Source: Ignavibacteriales bacterium
GTDB lineage: Bacteria; Bacteroidota; Ignavibacteria; Ignavibacteriales; Melioribacteraceae
Assembly: GCA_007280825.1 (NCBI GenBank)
Contig: QYQI01000017.1
Location: 1 to 5,983 of the forward strand
DNA length: 5,983 nt
Direction: 5' to 3'
Both the position numbers and the translations under genes were made by a program. Below are positions 1 through 4,048 of this stretch, piece by piece; within the stretch, counting starts at the first letter, position 1; each line of letters starts with the position of its first letter. The notes beneath the pieces are model-generated. The model had not been told where the DNA came from, did no database searches, and worked only from the letters and a program-made list of their open reading frames with translations.

Positions 1-87
1 AGAAATTATAAACCGGCACCTCCAACTCAAACACAAAAACCGGTTACACCTGCTCCTGCACAAAAACCGGCTACTCCGGCTAAGTAA
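1..87 (+). CDS. C-terminal tail of an unidentified protein (partial, Pro/Ala/Lys-rich)
   Basis: This is the 3' end of a gene that begins before the window. Frame 1 is open from the first base and ends in TAA at 85-87, leaving 28 visible residues. The tail is low-complexity, rich in Pro, Ala, Thr, Gln and Lys, with two 9-residue units of the form xQKPxTPAx. Such tails are common as flexible C-terminal extensions of secreted, envelope or nucleic-acid-binding proteins, but they do not identify a family and I cannot name the gene. That this frame is the coding one is inferred from its codon-level repeat and from the good intrinsic terminator about 40 bases after the stop. Confidence 0.6.
   Translation, partial: RNYKPAPPTQTQKPVTPAPAQKPATPAK
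31..84 (+). repeat. Two-copy 27-base imperfect tandem repeat inside the gene tail
   Basis: Units 31-57 and 58-84 are in-frame 9-codon repeats. The 12-mer CACAAAAACCGG recurs exactly at 32-43 and 59-70. At protein level TQKPVTPAP is followed by AQKPATPAK, with six of nine residues identical. This is a typical slippage-prone, disordered C-terminal tail. Confidence 0.6.
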
Positions 88-127
88 GGAATCTTATTCT
101 TTTAATGTGATTATTAATTTTTAAGAT

Positions 128-160
128 AAAGCCCTTTTCATCTTTGTTGAAGAGGGCTTT
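128..160 (+). terminator. Intrinsic terminator after the partial upstream gene
   Basis: AAAGCCCTTTT (128-138) pairs with AAGAGGGCTTT (150-160) over 11 base pairs, including one G-U, around an 11-base loop. An AT-rich run, ATTTATTT, follows at 161-168. Position and form fit a Rho-independent terminator for the gene ending at 87. The T tract is interrupted, so it may leak. The hairpin ends 19 bases before the probable phoH start, so readthrough into phoH is possible. Confidence 0.75.
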
Positions 161-168
161 ATTTATTT

Positions 169-174
169 ACGGAG
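169..174 (+). promoter_or_regulatory. Ribosome-binding site of phoH that points to an ACG start
   Basis: The Shine-Dalgarno-like ACGGAG (core GGAG, 171-174) is the only good one upstream of the conserved PhoH sequence. Five bases after it, in frame, lies ACG at 180. No ATG, GTG or TTG lies within normal reach of this site in the phoH frame. The nearest in-frame TTG codons (144, 147) lie upstream of it, in the terminator loop. Confidence 0.5.
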
Positions 175-179
175 TTCTT

Positions 180-1145
180 ACGCAAGTAGAAAAAATATTA
201 AAATTAGATAATGTTGATCTTCTTTCCTTCATCGGTATTAATGACGGGAACATTAAACTGTTAGAAGAAAGATTTAATACGAACATTACTGTACGCGGCG
301 ATGTAGTTTATGTCCAAGGAATACAGGAAGAAGTGGACGCTATTGAAAAAGTTATCAAGGAGATGATTTTTGTTCTTAACACAACGGGTAAACTTCAACC
401 GGGTGATGTATATACTATTATTGATCTGACACTTCAAGGCAAAGAAATTATTAACGGTAATGATTATGATAATATTGTTCTCTACTCTAAGAAGGATGTA
501 ATTAAAGCTAAGACGCCGAATCAAATTGTTTATGCTAAAAGCGTTCGTGAAAATGATATTTGTTTTGCAATTGGTCCGGCAGGAACGGGAAAAACTTATT
601 TAGCCGTTGCATTTGCCATAGCAGCGTTAAAAAAAGGAATTGTAAAAAAAATAATTTTAGCCCGCCCGGCAGTTGAAGCTGGGGAAAGCTTAGGATTCTT
701 ACCCGGCGATTTCAGAGAGAAGATAGATCCGTATTTACGCCCATTATATGATGCTCTTGAGGAAATGATTCCTTCCGAACAATTGAGAAATTATTTTGAG
801 AAAGGTGTTGTAGAAATTGTTCCGTTGGCATTTATGAGGGGAAGAACATTAAATAATGCCTATGTAATATTGGATGAAGCACAGAATGCTACCGGCATGC
901 AGATGAAAATGTTTCTAACACGTTTAGGACCAAATTCCAAATCAATTATAACCGGGGATATTACGCAAATAGATTTACCTAGTTTTTCTCAAAGCGGATT
1001 AGTGCAAGTAAAAGAAATATTAAAAAGTGTAGATGGAGTTAGCTTTGTCTATTTTGATAAAGGCGATGTAGTAAGACACAAATTGGTTAAAGATATAATC
1101 AATGCTTACGAGAAACATTACAGTGATAATGGGAAAAGCGCTTAA
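180..1145 (+). CDS. phoH: PhoH family ATPase (PhoH-like/YbeZ type)
   Basis: This is a cytoplasmic P-loop ATPase of the PhoH-like group. The family has a helicase-like ATPase core and is tied by known biology to RNA metabolism; E. coli YbeZ partners the RNase YbeY. Counted from ACG 180 the protein has 321 residues, close to the usual 315-350. Visible in order are an N-terminal KH-like region (about 5-65), Walker A GPAGTGKT (132-139), the family signature LARPAVEAGESLGFLPGD (160-177), Walker B VILDEAQNAT (229-238) and TGDITQIDLP (258-267). The start is uncertain. The frame opens at TTG 144 or 147, but both codons sit in the terminator loop without a ribosome-binding site and add about 12 residues I do not recognise as family-like. 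GGAG at 171-174 instead favours ACG at 180. The stop overlaps the mazG stop on the other strand, and no ybeY is visible nearby. The family call is very secure; the start is not. Confidence 0.93.
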   Translation, partial: TQVEKILKLDNVDLLSFIGINDGNIKLLEERFNTNITVRGDVVYVQGIQEEVDAIEKVIKEMIFVLNTTGKLQPGDVYTIIDLTLQGKEIINGNDYDNIVLYSKKDVIKAKTPNQIVYAKSVRENDICFAIGPAGTGKTYLAVAFAIAALKKGIVKKIILARPAVEAGESLGFLPGDFREKIDPYLRPLYDALEEMIPSEQLRNYFEKGVVEIVPLAFMRGRTLNNAYVILDEAQNATGMQMKMFLTRLGPNSKSIITGDITQIDLPSFSQSGLVQVKEILKSVDGVSFVYFDKGDVVRHKLVKDIINAYEKHYSDNGKSA

Positions 1146-1903
1146 ATAAATTTTTTACTTTCATCCCAGAATTTATCCATCTCTGTTAAAGTGGATCCAG
1201 ATAAAGATTTTTCCGATTCTTTTATTTTTTTTTCAACATAGCTAAACCGCGCAATAAATTTTTCGTTTGTAAGTCTTAAAGCATTTTCCGGATTAACGCC
1301 GAGAAAACGTGCATAATTAGTTAGAGCAAAGAAAACATCTCCCATCTCTTTTTCGAACTCAGCCTGGTTACCGGCTTTTTCCATTTCATGCATCTCTTCT
1401 ATTTCTTCAATAACCTTTTTCCAAACATCTTCTTTCTTCTCCCAATCAAAACCGACTTTAGAGGCTTTCTCCTGCAGACGGTAAGCCCGAGCTAAACTAG
1501 GTAGATTTTTTGGTACGCCTTCTAAAACAGAACTTCTTCCTTCGGAAAGTTTTATCTCTTCCCAGTTCTTCAAAATTTCTTTTGTGTTTTTAACTTTTGT
1601 ATCGCTGAAAATATGCGGGTGACGTCGTATCAATTTATCTGTGATCGAACCTATTACATCATCAATAGAAAAATTATTATTCTCTTCTGCTATTGCAGCA
1701 TGAAAAACAATATGAAGAAGCAGGTCGCCAAGTTCGGCTTTTAACTCATTGAAATCTTTAAGATCAATTGCCTCAATCATTTCATAGGTTTCTTCAAGCG
1801 TAGCCGCTTTAATCGAATCATGAGTCTGTTCTTTATCCCACGGACATTCTTGGCGTAATCGTTTCATAATTGCCCAGAGATTTTCAAATTTCTCGCCGGT
1901 CAT
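1142..1903 (-). CDS. mazG: MazG nucleoside triphosphate pyrophosphohydrolase
   Basis: MazG hydrolyses (d)NTPs to the monophosphate and pyrophosphate. It is a house-cleaning enzyme for abnormal nucleotides and, in E. coli, also affects ppGpp levels. The protein has 253 residues (E. coli about 263) with two tandem MazG domains. The first has the metal-binding set E37, E38, E41 with E57/D60 (ELGD); the second has E166, E167, E170 with E186/D189 (EMGD). The CPWDKEQTH (20-28) and RRHPHIFSD (93-101) stretches are typical of the full-length enzyme. I chose ATG at 1903 because GGAG (1913-1910) lies six bases upstream. A TTG at 1927 would add eight residues but overlaps the predicted -7 promoter box. 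The gene faces phoH tail to tail and runs divergently from ridA. Confidence 0.95.
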   Translation of the reverse strand: MTGEKFENLWAIMKRLRQECPWDKEQTHDSIKAATLEETYEMIEAIDLKDFNELKAELGDLLLHIVFHAAIAEENNNFSIDDVIGSITDKLIRRHPHIFSDTKVKNTKEILKNWEEIKLSEGRSSVLEGVPKNLPSLARAYRLQEKASKVGFDWEKKEDVWKKVIEEIEEMHEMEKAGNQAEFEKEMGDVFFALTNYARFLGVNPENALRLTNEKFIARFSYVEKKIKESEKSLSGSTLTEMDKFWDESKKFI

Positions 1904-1909
1904 TCTTTT

Positions 1910-1913
1910 CTCC
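1910..1913 (-). promoter_or_regulatory. Ribosome-binding site of mazG
   Basis: GGAG on the minus strand lies six bases before ATG 1903. It decides for this start over the TTG at 1927, which has no comparable site. Confidence 0.6.
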
Positions 1914-1924
1914 AATTTTGACAG

Positions 1925-1932
1925 CAAAGATA
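1925..1932 (-). promoter_or_regulatory. Predicted mazG promoter, Bacteroidota-type -7 box
   Basis: TATCTTTG on the minus strand matches TAnnTTTG exactly. It would start transcription around 1917-1920 and give a short leader of roughly 15 bases that still contains the GGAG ribosome-binding site. A clear -33 TTG is lacking; only a T-rich stretch lies about 20 bases upstream. Support is the motif plus its placement. Confidence 0.45.
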
Positions 1933-1989
1933 ATCAGACAAGTGCGAATCGAAAAATATTTCCGGAAGATTTTATGATTTATTTTTCGA

Positions 1990-1997
1990 TATATTTG
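1990..1997 (+). promoter_or_regulatory. Predicted ridA promoter, Bacteroidota-type -7 box
   Basis: TATATTTG matches TAnnTTTG exactly and lies 23 bases before ATG 2021. The expected start of transcription near 2003 would leave a leader of about 18 bases containing GAGGAG. The -33 region is weak, with only T-rich sequence around 1970. Confidence 0.45.
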
Positions 1998-2020
1998 AAC
2001 AGAAAATTTTACGAGGAGAA

Positions 2021-2482
2021 ATGATAGAGCAGAAGATAAAAGAAATCCTTGGTTACGATCTTCCCACTCCGGCGAAACCGCTTGCAGCTTATATCCCAGC
2101 ACAGCAATCCGGTAATTTAATTTTTACTTCAGGACAGCTACCTACAAAGGAAGGAAAACTTATAGCAGAAGGGAAAGTAGGTTATGAAGTATCCGAAGAA
2201 AAAGGAATTGAATGTGCACGCGTTTCCGCAATTAATTGTTTAGCTGCAATTAAAATGGTAATTGGTGATTTAGATAAAATAGAACAAGTTGTAAAATTAG
2301 TTGTGTTCGTAAATTCTAAAATCGGTTTTACCGCACAGCCAAAAATTGCAAACGGTGCATCGGAATTTTTAGTTCAGGTTTTTGGTGAAAAAGGAAAACA
2401 CGCCCGCAGTGCTGTCGGCGTTAGTGAATTACCTATTAACGCACCGGTTGAAATTGAAATGATTGTCCGTGTTAGTAATTAA
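2021..2482 (+). CDS. RidA/YjgF/YER057c/UK114 family protein
   Basis: Rid proteins are small cytoplasmic trimers. The active members hydrolyse reactive enamine/imine intermediates made by PLP enzymes and so prevent metabolite damage. The 153 residues fit the longer Rid subgroup that starts with a K-I-x-E-I-L-G-Y-D-L-P-type segment rather than the 125-residue classical RidA. Visible marks are the SGNLIFTSGQLP strand (30-41), the VKLVVFVNS segment (91-99) and the C-terminal HARSAVGVSELP...VEIEMIVRV region. R129 in HARSAVGV sits where active Rid enzymes carry their conserved arginine, so deaminase activity is plausible but the substrate is unknown. ATG 2021 is preceded by GAGGAG (2013-2018) at unusually tight spacing, two bases from the end of the motif. 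The gene is monocistronic or leads a unit ending before the 123-base gap downstream, and is divergent from mazG. The family is certain; the subgroup is inferred. Confidence 0.93.
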   Translation: MIEQKIKEILGYDLPTPAKPLAAYIPAQQSGNLIFTSGQLPTKEGKLIAEGKVGYEVSEEKGIECARVSAINCLAAIKMVIGDLDKIEQVVKLVVFVNSKIGFTAQPKIANGASEFLVQVFGEKGKHARSAVGVSELPINAPVEIEMIVRVSN

Positions 2483-2516
2483 TTTGCTTAATTGGCTTGA
2501 ATATATGGTATCTTTC
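2483..2516 (+). promoter_or_regulatory. Possible promoter for the small secreted protein gene
   Basis: TTTGC at 2483-2487 and TATCTTTC at 2509-2516 (seven of eight positions of TAnnTTTG, counting the two free ones) resemble a Bacteroidota -33/-7 pair, with 21 bases between them. It would give a leader of about 85 bases. A TTGACA at 2525-2530 is an alternative -35, but no good -10 follows at the right distance. No terminator for ridA was seen in this 123-base gap. This is a weak call. Confidence 0.25.
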
Positions 2517-2605
2517 CAATAAAATTGACATAGAAATTGTCCGAATAATAGAAACAATGTTCCAGTATCTATTGTTAAATAAGGTGAATTGAAAGGATAT
2601 AAAAA

Positions 2606-3106
2606 ATGAAAAAATATATTCTAATAATTTTTGTTCTTGCTGCTTCATTATCGCAAGCCCAATACCGCGATGATCTGAATAAACAAACAGATATACGAAG
2701 TGGAATTGTAAAAAATAATTCTTTTGGTTCAATCCTTGGATTCATCAATCCCGATAATTTTTCTATGCACCATTCATTTGGTTTATCTTACTCAGATTTC
2801 GGCGGAATAGGTGGAATGGCGCTGGGTGTTTATACAAACAGCATGGCTTACAAGTTCAGCGACAGATTAAATTTAGAGACAGATATTAGCATAGTAAATT
2901 CACCATACAATTCTTTCGGTCAAGATTTTTCTAAACAGATCAACGGAGTGTACTTAAGCCGTGTACAAATGACATACAAACCTACCGATAACATGAACAT
3001 AATTCTTCAATACAGACAAGTGCCTGGCGGACTTTATTCCCCATATTCTTATGGTGGTTCATCGCTTTTCAACAGAGACAACTATTTCAATAATTGGGGC
3101 TTCTAA
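2606..3106 (+). CDS. Secreted protein of unknown function, possibly outer-membrane associated
   Basis: I do not recognise a named family. The 166-residue product starts with a clear Sec signal peptide: MKK, a hydrophobic core at about 4-14, then SLSQAQ with probable cleavage after A18 or Q19. There is no lipobox cysteine. The mature part of about 147 residues is rich in Tyr, Phe, Ser, Asn and Gly. It shows amphipathic strand-like stretches (SMHHSFGLSYSDFGG, ALGVYTNSMAYKFSDRLNLETDISI, YLSRVQMTYKPTDNMNIILQYRQV) and ends in an aromatic WGF. This looks like part of a small barrel or a periplasmic beta protein, resembling HSFSLSY-type hypothetical proteins of Bacteroidota relatives. ATG 2606 has AAAGGA (2592-2597) eight bases upstream. 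The gene is co-directional with the LytR_C gene, 67 bases away. Being a real gene is well supported; the location is inferred. Confidence 0.85.
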   Translation: MKKYILIIFVLAASLSQAQYRDDLNKQTDIRSGIVKNNSFGSILGFINPDNFSMHHSFGLSYSDFGGIGGMALGVYTNSMAYKFSDRLNLETDISIVNSPYNSFGQDFSKQINGVYLSRVQMTYKPTDNMNIILQYRQVPGGLYSPYSYGGSSLFNRDNYFNNWGF

Positions 3107-3131
3107 GAAAGAGAGATAGTTTTTTATTAAA

Positions 3132-3166
3132 TTGCGCTTAGGATAACAAAGAAAAATTGAGCGCAA
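3132..3166. other. Inverted repeat (9-bp stem, 17-base loop) before the LytR_C gene
   Basis: TTGCGCTTA (3132-3140) pairs with TGAGCGCAA (3158-3166). Seven pairs are Watson-Crick from the outside, then come a G-U and an A-T. The A-rich loop is 17 bases. No T tract follows on either strand, so it is not a standard intrinsic terminator. It ends seven bases before the TTG start at 3174. It could be an RNA leader hairpin affecting translation or a protein-binding dyad. Confidence 0.45.
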
Positions 3167-3173
3167 CTTCGAA

Positions 3174-3659
3174 TTGGAAAACATTAACCCGAAAAAATCA
3201 TCAAATCCGGCACACCGAAAATCTTCCGCTGTTAATCTGATCCTTAATGTATCCATTTTTATTTTAGCCGTAATAATTCTTTACATGCTTTATTCGATCT
3301 ACGTTAAACTTGCAAATAATCCGGGAGAAGGCGATACACAGGCAAACGGACAAGTTGCATCGGACATAATTCAAGTTGAAGTTTTGAACGGCTGCGGTAT
3401 TGGCGGAGTAGGTGATAGGTTCACGGATTTTCTTCGCTCAAATAATTTTGATGTTGTAAATATGGGCAATTACGTTTCGTTTGATGTTGATGAGTGTCTT
3501 GTGATTGATAGAACCGGAAACATGGCTAATGCATACAAAGTTGCTAAAGCACTTCGCATAAAAAACGAAAACGTAATTCAACAACTGAACAAAGATTATT
3601 TCCTTGATGTCTCGATCGTCATTGGAAGAGATTATTTTAATTTAGCTCCATTTAAATAA
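3174..3659 (+). CDS. Membrane-anchored LytR_C (LytR/CpsA/Psr C-terminal) domain protein
   Basis: The 161-residue protein has a short basic cytoplasmic N-terminus (1-19), one transmembrane helix (about 21-44), a Gly/Gln-rich linker (about 48-63) and one LytR_C domain (about 65-161) with IQVEVLNGCGIGGV, FTDFLRSNNFDVV, VIDRTGN and a C-terminal DYFLDVSIVIGRDY strand. In Gram-positive wall-attachment proteins this domain follows the catalytic LCP domain, which is absent here, so no enzymatic role is predicted. The topology suggests the domain lies outside the cytoplasmic membrane. TTG 3174 is the only usual start codon between the in-frame stop at 3144 and the transmembrane helix. It has no clear Shine-Dalgarno and lies just after the inverted repeat. 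The stop is nine bases before rsfS and overlaps its ribosome-binding region, implying coupled expression. The domain call is secure; the role is unknown. Confidence 0.88.
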   Translation: MENINPKKSSNPAHRKSSAVNLILNVSIFILAVIILYMLYSIYVKLANNPGEGDTQANGQVASDIIQVEVLNGCGIGGVGDRFTDFLRSNNFDVVNMGNYVSFDVDECLVIDRTGNMANAYKVAKALRIKNENVIQQLNKDYFLDVSIVIGRDYFNLAPFK

Positions 3660-3663
3660 GAGG
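3660..3663 (+). promoter_or_regulatory. Ribosome-binding site of rsfS, deciding a TTG start
   Basis: GAGG within AAGAGGT (3658-3664) lies five bases before TTG 3669 and directly follows the TAA of the LytR_C gene. The first in-frame ATG (3693) has no such site, so TTG 3669 is the better start. Confidence 0.6.
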
Positions 3664-3668
3664 TAGAA

Positions 3669-4022
3669 TTGGATTCATTAAAATTTGCAAAAATGATCAC
3701 AGAGATCATCAAAACTAAAAAAGGTTTTGATATTAGAATACTTGATCTTCGGAAACTTTCCGGAGGTATAGCCGATTGTTTTGTTATCTGTTCGGCCGAT
3801 GCAGATAGACAGGTAAAAGCAATAGCCGACGCGGTTGATGATGAACTTCATAATAAAGGGATCAGGTGTTTTCACAAAGAAGGATTTGAAACATTGAATT
3901 GGGCATTGCTTGATTATTTCGATGTTGTAGTTCATGTCTTCCGCGCAGAAGCAAGAAGCTACTACAATCTTGAAAAACTTTGGGGTGATGCACCCGTAAT
4001 TAAAATTGCCGATGAGAAATAA
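3669..4022 (+). CDS. rsfS: Ribosome silencing factor RsfS (RsfA/YbeB/Iojap family)
   Basis: RsfS binds ribosomal protein uL14 (L14) on the 50S subunit and blocks joining with 30S, lowering translation in stationary phase or starvation. The 117 residues match the family's usual 105-120. Signature stretches are the ADCFVICSADADRQVKAIAD segment (35-54), the HKEGFETLNWALLDYFDVVVHVF block (65-87) and the closing YYNLEKLWGDAP (93-104). The start is TTG 3669, set by GAGG five bases upstream; an ATG at codon 9 would remove the first helix start. The gene lies in a compact run, nine bases after the LytR_C gene and 26 bases before argS. Co-expression with arginyl-tRNA synthetase would place it in a translation unit. 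Identification is very secure. Confidence 0.96.
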   Translation: MDSLKFAKMITEIIKTKKGFDIRILDLRKLSGGIADCFVICSADADRQVKAIADAVDDELHNKGIRCFHKEGFETLNWALLDYFDVVVHVFRAEARSYYNLEKLWGDAPVIKIADEK

Positions 4023-4036
4023 TCGTTGAAATCAGT

Positions 4037-4042
4037 CCGGAG
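4037..4042 (+). promoter_or_regulatory. Ribosome-binding site of argS, deciding a TTG start
   Basis: CCGGAG (core GGAG, 4039-4042) lies six bases before TTG 4049, which starts the peptide (f)M-K-N-Y-L-I-K-L-F typical of an ArgRS N-terminal helix. No in-frame ATG or GTG competes near the site. Confidence 0.6.
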
Positions 4043-4048
4043 AAATTT

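Noticed and set aside
144..179. TTG 144 or TTG 147 as the phoH start
   Set aside because: Both lie in the terminator loop with no Shine-Dalgarno upstream, and the extra residues do not look like the family. They cannot be fully excluded because the alternative is the rare codon ACG.
261..524. Open frame of 87 codons on the minus strand inside phoH
   Set aside because: It lies fully opposite the conserved PhoH N-terminal region, has an Ile/Asn/Phe-rich composition typical of an antisense frame in AT-rich DNA, and shows no family features.
1175..1196. Possible terminator hairpin ATCCA/TGGAT downstream of phoH
   Set aside because: The stem is only five pairs with a 12-base loop, lies inside the mazG coding region and is not directly followed by a T tract.
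1884..2102. Minus-strand open frame across the mazG/ridA intergenic region
   Set aside because: It overlaps the ridA start and the mazG start in other frames, covers both predicted promoters and shows no recognisable domain.
1142..2482. mazG plus neighbour as a MazEF-type toxin-antitoxin or defence system
   Set aside because: The gene is full-length two-domain housekeeping MazG, with no mazE or mazF next to it; ridA is a metabolic enzyme family.
2525..2551. Sigma-70-like promoter with a perfect TTGACA
   Set aside because: The hexamer is exact, but the best -10 (TAATAG at 2546) is poor and only 15 bases away. The promoter type suggested elsewhere in the window is TAnnTTTG, so I list it only as an alternative.
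2472..2732. Minus-strand open frame across the gap between ridA and the secreted protein gene
   Set aside because: It overlaps the signal-peptide coding region, is rich in Ile/Phe/Tyr as expected from AT-rich DNA, and has no domain or ribosome-binding support.
3107..3173. Intrinsic terminator between the secreted protein gene and the LytR_C gene
   Set aside because: The hairpin at 3132-3166 lacks a following T tract on the plus strand; the T-rich stretch at 3120-3125 precedes it.
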